In this document: in pieces, positions 24,861 through 33,590 of the stretch
Layout of the letters: each line of letters starts with the position of its first letter
Numbering within the stretch: position 1 is the stretch's first letter
Source of the DNA: Amphritea pacifica
GTDB lineage: Bacteria > Pseudomonadota > Gammaproteobacteria > Pseudomonadales > Balneatricaceae
Length of the DNA: 64,000 bases
Assembly: GCF_016924145.1 (NCBI RefSeq)
Contig: NZ_JAFFZO010000004.1
Coordinates: 1-64,000 of the forward strand
Direction: 5' to 3'
Notes under the pieces: model-generated
Told to the model about the DNA's origin: nothing
Seen by the model: only the letters and a program-made list of their open reading frames with translations
Databases searched by the model: none
Program-made: the position numbers and the translations under genes

Positions 24861-26897
24861 ATGTCTTCGAATACAGGTTATTCTGATAAGAATGCGAAGT
24901 CTGTAAAAATACGGCCGTCAGGCGAGAAGGATACCGATAAGTATATTCAGAGCTCCTGGCAGAGATGCCGTGATCAGTACAAGATGTCCCCCGACAGCAA
25001 TGTTGAGCTGGTCTCGCTTTCAGAGTCTGAAGTCAGACAGCGTCGGGAACCCATGGAAAAACTTCTGAGTGATTCCGAAGAGGTTTTTGATAAGATCAGA
25101 ACGGTTTCCAAACAGAGTGGCTATGCGGTTCTGATAACGAATACCGAAGGTGTGGTTGTTAAGTCCTATGCCGACTCCAATATCAGCCATGACCTTGAAC
25201 AAAAAGGGTTGCGCCAGGGAACCCTGTGGTCAGAAAAGATTGTCGGCACGAATGGCCTGGGAACCTGTTTAACCGAGTGCAGGCCGGTCACCGTGTTTGC
25301 TGAAGAACATTACGGTTTCAACCTGCATAATTTCAGTTGCTCCGCAGCGCCGCTAATCTCTCCGGATGGTACGCCGTTTGGCGCGCTGGATATCTCTACC
25401 TATGCCTCCGGAAACAGGCTTTATCAGGCTTTAGCACTCAATCTTGTATGTGAGACCGCCGACGAGATAGAGGCGATTGTTTTTAAAAATGCCTACGCTA
25501 ATCAACGTGTGATCAGTTTATCATTCTCTCCCCATCGGCCTGAGACAAACGCTCTTATCGCGGTGAACGATAGCGATACCATTATCGCTGCGACTACCCC
25601 CCTGCTGTTGGCATTGGGGTGCCGGGACCGCTATGAGTTAGTCGGGCGCAAGTTTCAGGAGGCATTCAGCGATAATCCCGGGCAACTGGAATCATCCGTT
25701 GTTCTGGAGATGCTGATTCAGCTTAAGGGTAAACCTCACAAACTCTATGCCACTCTGCTGCATAACTCTGCTGTTGAACGACGTATGAAAGCCGCTGATA
25801 GTGCTGCGTCGAAACCCTCAGCGTCCGGCTTGCAGACTCACAGCGCGGAGGCTCAGGCTAGCGATACTCCGCTGTTCAGCGCTGCGGGAAAAGAGCCGCT
25901 CCTCTTGAAACAGGCCAGTCGTTGTCAGCGTATAGTGAACAAAGGTATCAGTATCCTGTTACAGGGAGAAACCGGCACAGGTAAAGAGGTCTGGGCCCGG
26001 GCGCTGCACGAGAGCAGCGATCGCGCAGACAAACCTTTCATAACCCTTAACTGTGCTGCTATTCCCGAATCGCTGATTGAGAGTGAGTTGTTTGGCTATG
26101 GTGCGGGTACATTTACCGGGGGACTGAAGTCCGGCAAGGTGGGTAAAATTCAGGCCAGTCATGGCGGCACCCTGTTTCTTGATGAGATTGGCGATATGCC
26201 CATTGAACTGCAGGCCAGTTTGCTCAGAGTACTTGCTGAAAATGAGATCATCCCGCTGGGCGAAGTGAATCCTGTTAAGGTCAGCCTGAATGTAATCTGT
26301 GCGACCCACCGTGACCTGAAAGAACTGGTCAGCCGTGGTGATTTCCGCGAAGATCTGTTTTACCGTATCAGTGGTTTCCAGGTAGCGTTGCCAAGCCTGC
26401 GCGAGCGGCAGGATAAGCCTGTTATTATTGAGAACGTTTTGCGCGCCCTGTGTAGGGATGAAGAGAATGCTGAAAACGTCCAGGTCGCCCCGGAGGCTTT
26501 GAATGTACTCTGTCAGTATCAGTGGCCAGGTAATATCCGCCAACTGAAAAATGTCCTTCAATACGCAATGTGTATGCGTGAAGGCGATCTGATTCAGAGC
26601 GATGATCTGCCGGATGAGGTGTTTGCTGAACCTGCCGCAATGAGCTCTGAGGCAGGCGCACGATCTTATGCCCCGCCATCCCGTATGGTATCAATGGCTG
26701 GCCTGACAGAGGCCGGAGTAGAACAGCCGCCGCTATCTGAAAAAGAGGAGCTGGAACAGGTGCTTGAACAAAACCGCTGGGTAGTTACCCGGGCGGCCAG
26801 GGCACTGGGTATCAGCCGTTCAACATTACACCGTAAGATTAAAAAATATAATCTCTTTATCGATGAGGCAGCCGGGGAGTCAGATTCTCCTGCCTGA
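24861..26897 (+). CDS. AcoR-like sigma-54-dependent activator
   Basis: 678 residues from ATG 24861 (AGGTG upstream). GAF sensor domain at about 65-200 (YAVLITNTEGVVVKSYAD, KIVGTNGLGTC, PFGALDIS) as in AcoR/DhaR; a PAS-like segment about 225-300; AAA+ domain 340-575 with Walker A GETGTGKE, Walker B LFLDEIGD and REDLFYRI; Fis-type helix-turn-helix at the end (RAARALGISRSTLHRKI). The loop that contacts sigma-54, normally GAFTGA, reads GTFTGG here, a double substitution. It is encoded directly after the quinoprotein operon, and sigma-54 promoters stand before both that operon and the aco-like operon, so it is the likely activator of both (inference). Confidence 0.9.
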   Translation: MSSNTGYSDKNAKSVKIRPSGEKDTDKYIQSSWQRCRDQYKMSPDSNVELVSLSESEVRQRREPMEKLLSDSEEVFDKIRTVSKQSGYAVLITNTEGVVVKSYADSNISHDLEQKGLRQGTLWSEKIVGTNGLGTCLTECRPVTVFAEEHYGFNLHNFSCSAAPLISPDGTPFGALDISTYASGNRLYQALALNLVCETADEIEAIVFKNAYANQRVISLSFSPHRPETNALIAVNDSDTIIAATTPLLLALGCRDRYELVGRKFQEAFSDNPGQLESSVVLEMLIQLKGKPHKLYATLLHNSAVERRMKAADSAASKPSASGLQTHSAEAQASDTPLFSAAGKEPLLLKQASRCQRIVNKGISILLQGETGTGKEVWARALHESSDRADKPFITLNCAAIPESLIESELFGYGAGTFTGGLKSGKVGKIQASHGGTLFLDEIGDMPIELQASLLRVLAENEIIPLGEVNPVKVSLNVICATHRDLKELVSRGDFREDLFYRISGFQVALPSLRERQDKPVIIENVLRALCRDEENAENVQVAPEALNVLCQYQWPGNIRQLKNVLQYAMCMREGDLIQSDDLPDEVFAEPAAMSSEAGARSYAPPSRMVSMAGLTEAGVEQPPLSEKEELEQVLEQNRWVVTRAARALGISRSTLHRKIKKYNLFIDEAAGESDSPA

Positions 26898-26955
26898 GAA
26901 GGGGCTCCCTGTTCAGCAGGATGGTAATGAGTCTCTCTGCGTTGCGGACTAAAGC

Positions 26956-26982
26956 AAAAAGCCGTTCTCAGAACGGCTTTTT
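26956..26982. terminator. Bidirectional terminator
   Basis: AAAAAGCCGTTC-TCA-GAACGGCTTTTT, a 12-bp stem with A and T ends, between the convergent regulator and hpaD genes. Confidence 0.92.
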
Positions 26983-27004
26983 CAATATGAGATCTGTATC
27001 CGGA

Positions 27005-27853
27005 TCAGACCGGGAAGACCACATTGCACTGACCGGTGCCAGAGCTTGGGAAGTATTCGGTCATGACTTCGGCACAACCTTCATATTTGTCCCAGCCCAG
27101 CAGGCCGAACAGCATCGCTGTGTCGTGCATACCGCCTTCTCCGGAACAGTCCTGAGCATATTTCGGCAGCAGGTCAAGAAACGCTTTGGTTTGACCCTTT
27201 TTCCACATATCCATCACCATCAGGTCGATCTCCTGATTCAATGGCTCGCTGATCTTGAACATATAGTCACCCACCACTTTATTCGGTGGAATCCGGTGTG
27301 ACAGCGAGCCGCTGGCGAGGAACGCCACCCGCTTATCAGATTTGTTGATCGCCTCAAGAATTGCTTCGCCGACCTGTTTCGATTCCTCCAGATCTGCGTC
27401 ATACATCCAGCCGGCAATCGAAACCACTTTCATATCGTTGCCAACGCCGAGGTAGCGCAGGGGGACCAGGGTGCCATATTGCAGCTGCAGGGTTTCAACC
27501 TCATGGTGGCAGAGAGTGGTGACGCCATTGGCTGTGGCAATCTCAGCAATCTGCTGCCCCAGTTCTGGGTCGCCGGTGTGGCTGTATTCCATATTATTGA
27601 GGAAGTGAGGAAACTCAGTGCTGGTAAACACCCCGGACATCTCCGGTTTCGCATTGATATGAAAACCGGCATTCACCAGCCAGTGTGTGTCCGATATTAC
27701 GATGGTATCCACCTTAAGCTCGCGGCACATGTCGCCGATACGGCGTAGTCCCTGAATTGCCGATTCACGGATGCCGTGCAGTGGCCCCTCCTGCTCAGAG
27801 ATAAACATTGAAGGCACATGTGTCACTTTTGCTGCCAGAACCAGTTCGCCCAT
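27005..27853 (-). CDS. hpaD: 3,4-dihydroxyphenylacetate 2,3-dioxygenase
   Basis: 282 residues, class III (LigB-type) extradiol dioxygenase; ring-cleaves homoprotocatechuate in 4-hydroxyphenylacetate catabolism. It follows E. coli HpaD closely along its length: LAAKVTHVPSMFISEQEGP, DTIVISDTHWLVNAGFHIN, VAFLASGSLSHRIPP, GEGGMHDTAMLFGLLGWDKY and SSGTGQCNVVFP. Histidines in THVP and DTHW fit the metal site. AGGTGAG precedes the ATG. It stands alone: no hpaB/C, E, F, G, H or I nearby, so the rest of the pathway lies elsewhere. Confidence 0.92.
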   Translation of the reverse strand: MGELVLAAKVTHVPSMFISEQEGPLHGIRESAIQGLRRIGDMCRELKVDTIVISDTHWLVNAGFHINAKPEMSGVFTSTEFPHFLNNMEYSHTGDPELGQQIAEIATANGVTTLCHHEVETLQLQYGTLVPLRYLGVGNDMKVVSIAGWMYDADLEESKQVGEAILEAINKSDKRVAFLASGSLSHRIPPNKVVGDYMFKISEPLNQEIDLMVMDMWKKGQTKAFLDLLPKYAQDCSGEGGMHDTAMLFGLLGWDKYEGCAEVMTEYFPSSGTGQCNVVFPV

Positions 27854-27994
27854 AACTCACCTCAATACTGTTGTTATTGGATTTTATTAACGGAAGTTAT
27901 TTCCATGGGAGCCAGTATAGGGTGGATTCCTGAACCGCCTTTGCCATTTAAAGCAAAGCTTTTACCATTTAAGACAGGGTGGATCTGTATAGCG

Positions 27995-28380
27995 CATTTT
28001 TACTACAGAGAACGCCGAGAACACAGAGGGAAAAGATTTAATTAGCTACCTGTAGTCGGAGGCGCGCCCCCGCGGCGATGAGTTAGATTGACACTACCTG
28101 AAAGCTTATCGTGACGGGTACCCAGAGGTCATGCCAGCGTTGCTCTCACAAGCTTGTCCGGTGTCAGAAAGGGCATCGAGCATTTCTACCACAGAGAACA
28201 CAGAAAACACAGAGGGAAAAGATTTAATTAGCTACCTGTAGTAGGAGGCGCCCCCCCGCGGCGATGAGTTAGATTGACACTACCTGAAAGCTTATCGTGA
28301 CGGGTAGCCAGAGGGCATGCCAGCGTTGCTCCCACAAGCTTGTCCGGTGTCAGGAAGAGCATCGAGCATTTTTACCACAG
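27995..28380. repeat. 186-bp tandem direct repeat (two copies and a stub)
   Basis: Two near-identical copies, 27995-28180 and 28181-28366, plus 14 bases of a third (28367-28380). Each begins CATTTYTACYACAG, contains a REP-like core and ends GCATCGAG. The copies differ at about a dozen positions (e.g. GTAGTCGGAGG against GTAGTAGGAGG), so the duplication is not brand new. Non-coding, between hpaD and the araC-type gene. Confidence 0.92.
28052..28082 (+). repeat. REP-like element, copy 1
   Basis: GTAGTCGGAGGCGCGCCCCC followed by GCGGCGATGAG: a GC-rich imperfect palindrome of the GTAGGAG...CGCGATGA type. A second copy lies at 28238-28268 in the tandem repeat and an inverted copy at 57867-57891. 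Confidence 0.7.
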
Positions 28381-28465
28381 TACCCAAAGGCATGCTAAGG
28401 GCACAGAGCTCACTGAGAAAAGCGGTTAAGAGGATTTTAAATATTTATCTCGGTGTCCTCTGTGG

Positions 28466-29539
28466 TTAACTATCTTTTTGAGTATACCGGGTGCGGAAGG
28501 CGGTCGGGGTTTCTCCGGTCCAGCGTTTGAAGGCCCGGTTCAGGTGAGCCGGGTCAGAGAATCCCAGTGAGTAGGCGATCTGGGTAATACTCTGGCGGGA
28601 ATACTGCAAATATTTACGCGCCAGCTCTTCGCGGATCTGATCCCGCAGTGCCTGGATGGTGGTGCCGGACTGGGTAAGTTTGTACTGCAGCGTTCGGGGA
28701 ACCATATTTAACTCGGTTGCCACCGCTTCCAGGGTGGTCAGCCCGAGTGGCATCAGATCGATCAGTGCGATGCGCACCCGGCCGCAAAGATCAGCCATCT
28801 GTAAACGCTGCAGATAATCTTCAACCAGCTTATCGTTCTGCTCAGCCAGCAGAGTATTGCCCGTTGGCAGCTCTTTATTCAGGGTGTCTGCACATAGCAC
28901 TAAGCGGTTTTCAGACGCACCAAAACAGACAGGGCACTCAAAGTAGCTTTCCCATAATGCCGGGTTAACCGGTGTCTCACGGGTGAAGCTTACCGATTGG
29001 GGGGCGAAACGCTGATCCGACATATCGCGGAACATTTTCACCACTGCGCCGAGAAAATAGTCGACCCCTTCGGCGGCAACCAGCGGCCGGTTATCAGACT
29101 GACGCACCTGCATGCTGAAGTGGAAACTTAGCGGATCGGCTTTATCCAGAGAGAGGTTGCAGCCATCATTGAGCAATACTTCAAAGCGCACCATGCGCTT
29201 GAGTGCATCGAGTAAACTGTTACTGGCCCACAATGAGAAGCCCAGGGCATGAAAGGTGGTGGGGCAGACATAGCGGGCTACCTGTAAACCGATATCCTCC
29301 TGGCCGGTTTCTGTTAACGCCAGCGCCCAGAGTGCACGGGTATGGTCAGCGCTGAAGCGCACATCGGTATCACTCAGCCGGGATATGTCCACGCCCGCCG
29401 CGCGTAGAAGTTCATCGCCATTATAGCCAAGAGAATCCAGGGCGCGACCGACCGCGACCGACCAGCCCCCGACGACAGTGGATGACTGCTTGCTGTTGAT
29501 CTGCGGGTGCTTATGCTGTTGGTCGTTGCCGTTGTTCAT
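28466..29539 (-). CDS. AraC-family transcriptional regulator
   Basis: 357 residues. N-terminal ligand-binding domain of the AraC/OruR type (about 20-220; FSADHTRALWALALTETGQE, VARYVCPTTFHALGFSLWAS) and a C-terminal double helix-turn-helix with ARKYLQYSRQSITQIAYSLG, then FSDPAHLNRAFKRWTGETPT. Cytoplasmic, usually an activator. No catabolic gene is directly beside it, so the target is unknown; hpaD (leftward, beyond the repeats) and the IclR gene (divergent) are nearest. The ribosome site is weak. Confidence 0.88.
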   Translation of the reverse strand: MNNGNDQQHKHPQINSKQSSTVVGGWSVAVGRALDSLGYNGDELLRAAGVDISRLSDTDVRFSADHTRALWALALTETGQEDIGLQVARYVCPTTFHALGFSLWASNSLLDALKRMVRFEVLLNDGCNLSLDKADPLSFHFSMQVRQSDNRPLVAAEGVDYFLGAVVKMFRDMSDQRFAPQSVSFTRETPVNPALWESYFECPVCFGASENRLVLCADTLNKELPTGNTLLAEQNDKLVEDYLQRLQMADLCGRVRIALIDLMPLGLTTLEAVATELNMVPRTLQYKLTQSGTTIQALRDQIREELARKYLQYSRQSITQIAYSLGFSDPAHLNRAFKRWTGETPTAFRTRYTQKDS

Positions 29540-29873
29540 CTGATCACAAATAGCTCAAAGACGTAAATGGATAATAAGCCTGTCAATTCTAAGGATACCG
29601 TTTATCGACCCGGTGCGGATAGCATTTCTCGCAGAGCGATTATCAGACAGTCTGATTTTATGATCTGCTACCATGATGTAGCTCTATTTTCTGCACTGTA
29701 TTATCAAAAAGAAGCTGAAATGGTGTTGTTTTATCTTTATTTTATGAAGTTATTCTTCTATTGTGAGAATATTGCGTTTATTGGAGCCCTCCATAGGGTA
29801 GATAGATTATTACAACGCTGAGTGTGCTGTTTTACATTTGCAACGGCAACGCACGTTACTGAAAGGAGGCAAG
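29540..29873. other. Divergent promoter gap between araC- and iclR-type genes
   Basis: About 330 AT-rich bases. An 84-codon ORF (29567-29821) has no ribosome site or family motif and is not accepted. Promoters for both regulators must lie here, but none is clear. Confidence 0.45.
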
Positions 29874-30647
29874 ATGACAAGCCTTAGCAAGATGCTGAAT
29901 GTACTGAATATGTTTGGGCCGGATTCACTGCTGTTAGATGTTGATTCAATCGCCGATGGCATGGGGCTTTCACGGGCGACGGCCTATCGCTATGTAAAAG
30001 AGTTGTGCGAATCAGGATTGCTGAGCCGGGTGGATGGGCAGTATACACTGGGGCCAAGGATCATCGAGCTGGACTGGATGATGCGTCGCTATGATCCGTT
30101 GCTCTCAAACGGCCGGGACATTATTTCTGAGCTGTGCAAAACGACAGGACTGAATGTTTATATCAGTGTTTTTTACGATGGACACATTATTAACACCTAT
30201 ATCAATTCGCCTGACACAGAAGCCGGCTTTTCATTTGGCCGGGGTCAGCCACTGCCGCTCTTTAAAGGCGCTCAGTCCAAAGTGCTGGTGTCCTATCAAA
30301 AGGGCCGCAAGCTGAAGAAGTTGTTCCATGAAGCGATCGAAAACAACGCTGAGTATGACTTTACCTGGAAGAGTTTTTCTCAGGTAACCCGTTCAATTCG
30401 TCAGGATGGCTACTGCATTACCCATGATGAACTGAACTCCGGACTCACCGGTATTGCCGCGCCGATTATCAAGCCGGGGACAGAGGATATTCTCGGTAGT
30501 ATTGCCGCCGTGGGGGGAACATCCAGTTTTCAGTTACTCCGCCATGAAGCGGTGATTGAGCTGGTAAAAAGTGCGGCGAATTGCATTGCGGCCAGGATTG
30601 TTTCGTCAGAGTCTGATAAAGCAACAGCTGCAGAAACGGTTGCTTAA
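29874..30647 (+). CDS. IclR-family transcriptional regulator
   Basis: 257 residues from ATG 29874, with a strong AGGAGG; the ORF begins earlier (29838) without a site. Winged-helix N-terminus (KMLNVLNMFGPDSLLLDVDS, MGLSRATAYRYVKELCESGL) and a C-terminal effector domain (GLNVYISVFYDGHIINTYI, LTGIAAPIIKPGTEDILGSI). It lies convergent to the broken aminotransferase gene, with a shared terminator between them, and could have regulated that cluster before it decayed. Confidence 0.9.
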   Translation: MTSLSKMLNVLNMFGPDSLLLDVDSIADGMGLSRATAYRYVKELCESGLLSRVDGQYTLGPRIIELDWMMRRYDPLLSNGRDIISELCKTTGLNVYISVFYDGHIINTYINSPDTEAGFSFGRGQPLPLFKGAQSKVLVSYQKGRKLKKLFHEAIENNAEYDFTWKSFSQVTRSIRQDGYCITHDELNSGLTGIAAPIIKPGTEDILGSIAAVGGTSSFQLLRHEAVIELVKSAANCIAARIVSSESDKATAAETVA

Positions 30648-30672
30648 AGGCTTCAATTAGCAGAAGAAAAAA

Positions 30673-30697
30673 GGCTAACCCGATGATCGGGTTAGCC
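30673..30697 (-). terminator. Terminator of the decayed aminotransferase gene
   Basis: GGCTAACCCGAT-G-ATCGGGTTAGCC, nearly perfect palindrome; the minus strand continues with TTTTTT. On the plus strand it may also stop iclR transcripts. Confidence 0.85.
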
Positions 30698-30757
30698 TGA
30701 AATTACTGGTGGGTTTGCCAGTAGGAGATCAACTGTTGCTTCGCATCCGGTATGCGT

Positions 30758-32034
30758 TTATTTAACGGTACTGAAGGCAATATCCAGTGCCGCAGCTATC
30801 TTATCGGCTTCCTCAATGGTCAGGGTCAGAGGAGGAGAAAGGATAATCTTGGTGCCCACCGGGCGCACCAACCCCCCGTTCTGTTTGGCCGCTTCAGCGA
30901 TGCGGTTAGCGTAGCCCTCCATCGGATTTACCGGCTGACGAGTCGCTTTATCAACCACCAGATCAAGCGCCAGCATCAGGCCTTTACCACGAACTTCACC
31001 CAGATGCGCAAACTTTTCAACCAACGGCAGTAACGCTTCTTTCAGATGCGCACCGATTTTTTTCGCATTACCTGGCAGATCCTCTTTCTCGACAATGTCG
31101 GGCACAGCCAGTGCTGCAGCACAGGCGGTTGGGTGCCCGGAATAGGTGTAACCGTGCATGATCATGCCGCTGAAGTCCTGGCTGTTTTCGATAGCATCGG
31201 TAATACGCTTATTGAAAACAGTTGCACCCAACGGGATATAACCGGCAGAGATCCCTTTTGCCAGACAGAGAATATCAGGCATAACGCCCCATCCCCGGGA
31301 ACCCGGCATGCAACCAGAACGACCGAAACCGGTGACAACTTCATCGGCGATCAGCAGAATGTTGTACTTGTTCAGCAGCTTACGTACTGCAGGCCAATAG
31401 CTATCGGGTGGCACAATAACACCGCCAGCCCCCTGAACCGGTTCAGCAATAAACGCAGCAAAGCTGTCAGGACCATGGAACTGGATCTGCTCTTCCAACT
31501 GACGAATGCAGTGTGCCGTCAGTTGCTCGGGGTCTTCACAGTCCCAGGGATTGCGATATAACCAGGGCGTATCCACCTGAACGCAACCCGCCAGCAGAGG
31601 GCCGTGGTTCATATGGTAGACGTTATTACCGCCAACAGAGGTACCGCCCATGTGTACACCGTGGTACGCATTACGCAGGGAGATAAACTTGGTGCGCTTT
31701 GGCTCACCCGCTGCAATCCAGTATTGACGGGACAGCTTCAGGGCGGTCTCAACCGCATCGGAACCACCGCTGCTGAACAACCCCCGGGACATATCCTCCG
31801 GCTGGAACATTTCGATCAGCTAATCCGCCAGATCGTATACCCGGGGGTGAGCGATGCCATCGAACATCTGGTAATACGCCAGCTCATCCATCTGCTTATT
31901 AATAGCGGCTTTGACTTCGACTCGATTGTGGCCAATATTGACGTTCCACAGGCCACCAACGCCATCCAGCAGTCGATTGTTATCAACATCAGTGACGTAG
32001 TTACCATCGGAAGAGGTAATAATCAGTGTGACCC
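30758..32034 (-). pseudogene. Class III aminotransferase, interrupted by a stop codon and 5'-truncated
   Basis: The intact stretch (30758-31810, 350 codons) is the PLP domain of a class III omega-aminotransferase: SSGGSDAVETALKLSRQYW, FIAEPVQGAGGV, IADEVVTGFGRSG and LAKGISAGYIPLGA with the PLP lysine in LAKG. Upstream in the same frame, 31811-32034 still encodes family sequence (LLDGVGGLWNVNIGHNR, AINKQMDELAYYQMFDG, HPRVYDLAD), but a TAG codon at about 31820-31822 splits DLAD from LIEMF. Beyond about 32034 homology ends at the junction with a tctA remnant, removing the first 30 or so residues. An internal ATG (MFQPEDM) could yield a truncated product lacking part of the fold. Confidence 0.85.
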
Positions 32035-32039
32035 GTATC

Positions 32040-32362
32040 AGAGGGCGGTTTATTGGTGCCTTTATTCTGGTGCTGGGTTTATTGGCAGCTACAGTCAGAA
32101 CTATCAGGTGAGCGATGCACTGATTGCGCTGTTTTTTACAGGTGTTGGCTATGTGCTGATAAAGAATGATATCCCAGTTATTCCTATTATTCCGGGCATG
32201 GTTCTGGGGCCAGTCTTCCTGACGCGATTCAGACAGTCCATGGGAATATCAGAAGGTGATCTGACGATTTTCATTACTCGGCCGATCAGCCTGGTGTTGC
32301 TGAGCATCACCATCCTCTCAATCGTGGTGTATATCAGCAGTAAAGTTAAAGAGAGTAAATGA
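32040..32362 (+). pseudogene. C-terminal remnant of a TctA-family transporter subunit
   Basis: About 105 codons matching the end of tripartite tricarboxylate transporter large subunits: FIGSYSQNYQVSDALIALFF, GVGYVLIKNDIPVIPIIPGM, VLGPVFLTRFRQSMGISEGD and FITRPISLVLLS. The preceding residues (RFIGAFILVLG) are in another frame, so a frameshift lies near 32080 and the first 370 or so residues are missing. The upstream end abuts the truncated aminotransferase, marking a deletion or rearrangement junction at about 32030. The long ORF covering 31604-32362 is partly antisense to the aminotransferase and is not a real protein. Confidence 0.8.
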
Positions 32363-32450
32363 GTTTCAGCGGCATAAGACCAGATGCTATTTCGGGTTAT
32401 ATAGCCAACTTATTCGGTATGTTGTTCAGTACTTACTTAATATGGTCTAA

Positions 32451-32495
32451 GGGTCACAATATACCAGCACGCTCGGTGCCGGTATATTGTGATCC
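32451..32495. repeat. Long hairpin after the tctA remnant
   Basis: TCACAATATACC pairs with GGTATATTGTGA over 12 bp, extended inside by GCAC/GTGC around one mismatch and outside by GG/CC with a wobble. It has no T-run. Possibly the old terminator or a processing site of the lost transporter operon. Confidence 0.6.
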
Positions 32496-32567
32496 TCTGT
32501 TATGGTTAAATACCAAACCCTGCTTCCGCTGCCGCAGATGAATAACTGACCGTTTTTCGTCTGATAT

Positions 32568-33539
32568 TTAAGTGCCCGGTGTTATCAGGCCCGTACCGTT
32601 TTCTTGCGAAAAAGCCACGACGTTTTCAAACGCTGCTCTAAAATAAAGTTCGTAACTCCCTTTTTCTACATAACCAAGATGGGGAGAGCAAAGCACATTT
32701 GGCAATGACAGCAGTGCTTCAGTGTTTTGATTGGCGGGCTCAACCAAAAACACATCTAATGCAGCGCGTTTTGTTTGTTTCTCTTTCATTTCGCTATACA
32801 GCGCACCGGGCTCAACTAACTCAGCCCGGCTGGTATTAACAAAGAGTGAGTCTGACTTCATGCAAGCCAGATCAGCTTTGGTTACACAGTGTTTTGTCGC
32901 CTCATTTAACCTTAAATGAAGAGATACAATGTCAGCACGACTAAAAAAATCCAGTTTGCTGGAGGCAGCCGCAAAGCCATCTTCTTCAGCCAGCTTTCTG
33001 GATGCCTCACTGCCCCAGACAAGCACAGACATACCAAATACTTTTGCGTATTGGGCGATGCGTTTGCCAATTTTCCCATACCCCCAAATGCCTATCGTTA
33101 AGCCATTTAATGTCCGGCCTAACCCGAGTACTCCTGAGTCCTGCCACTGAGAATGTGACAGGTTTTCAACATATTCAGGGATATTGCGCGAAGCCGCCAT
33201 GATCAGCGCCCAGCAAAGTTCAGATGGCGCGACAGGAGAGCCAATCCCTTCAACGACAGAGACACCATATTGGTGGCACAAAGCTGGATCCAGGTGATTA
33301 CTGACTTTACCGGTTTGACTGATAAGCCTGAGATTTGGCAGCTTTGACAACAACTCTTCGGTAATTTGAGTGCGCTCCCGAATTAACACCAGGACTTCAA
33401 AATCAAATAGTTTCTGAGCTAACGCTTCAGCATCCGTCCAGGTTTCATTAAACACGTGAACCTCATGTCCATTGAGAATTTTGAAACACTTCAGGGTTTT
33501 AACAACATCCTGATAATCATCTAAAACGGCAATTTTCAT
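32568..33539 (-). CDS. D-2-hydroxyacid dehydrogenase family protein
   Basis: 323 residues. NAD-binding motif GIWGYGKIGKRIAQYAKVFG in the middle; catalytic Arg in NTSRAELVEPGAL-type context, Glu in LDVFLVEPAN and His in SPHLGYVEKGSYELYF, in the order of the family. Most like the phosphoglycerate-dehydrogenase-like group (MKIAVLDDYQDVVKTL start). AAGGAG precedes the ATG. Next to the TauE gene on the same strand (51-base gap), so possibly one unit. Would interconvert a 2-oxoacid and a D-hydroxyacid; the exact substrate is not evident. Confidence 0.85.
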   Translation of the reverse strand: MKIAVLDDYQDVVKTLKCFKILNGHEVHVFNETWTDAEALAQKLFDFEVLVLIRERTQITEELLSKLPNLRLISQTGKVSNHLDPALCHQYGVSVVEGIGSPVAPSELCWALIMAASRNIPEYVENLSHSQWQDSGVLGLGRTLNGLTIGIWGYGKIGKRIAQYAKVFGMSVLVWGSEASRKLAEEDGFAAASSKLDFFSRADIVSLHLRLNEATKHCVTKADLACMKSDSLFVNTSRAELVEPGALYSEMKEKQTKRAALDVFLVEPANQNTEALLSLPNVLCSPHLGYVEKGSYELYFRAAFENVVAFSQENGTGLITPGT

Positions 33540-33590
33540 GAAGCTCTCCTTCTTATTTAGCGAAACTTATCCACTGAACACAGAGGATCG

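Noticed and set aside
27995-28380. CRISPR array at the 186-bp repeats
   Set aside because: Only two long copies with no short repeat/spacer pattern and no cas genes; it is a tandem duplication.
29567-29821. 84-codon ORF upstream of the IclR gene
   Set aside because: No Shine-Dalgarno, unusual composition and no recognisable domain; it lies in the divergent promoter gap.
31604-32362. 252-codon ORF with a transporter-like end
   Set aside because: Its first 140 codons are antisense to the aminotransferase pseudogene. Only the last 105 or so match TctA, so it is an accidental fusion.
32359-32541. 60-codon ORF after the tctA remnant
   Set aside because: It runs through the long hairpin at 32451-32495, has no ribosome site and resembles no protein.
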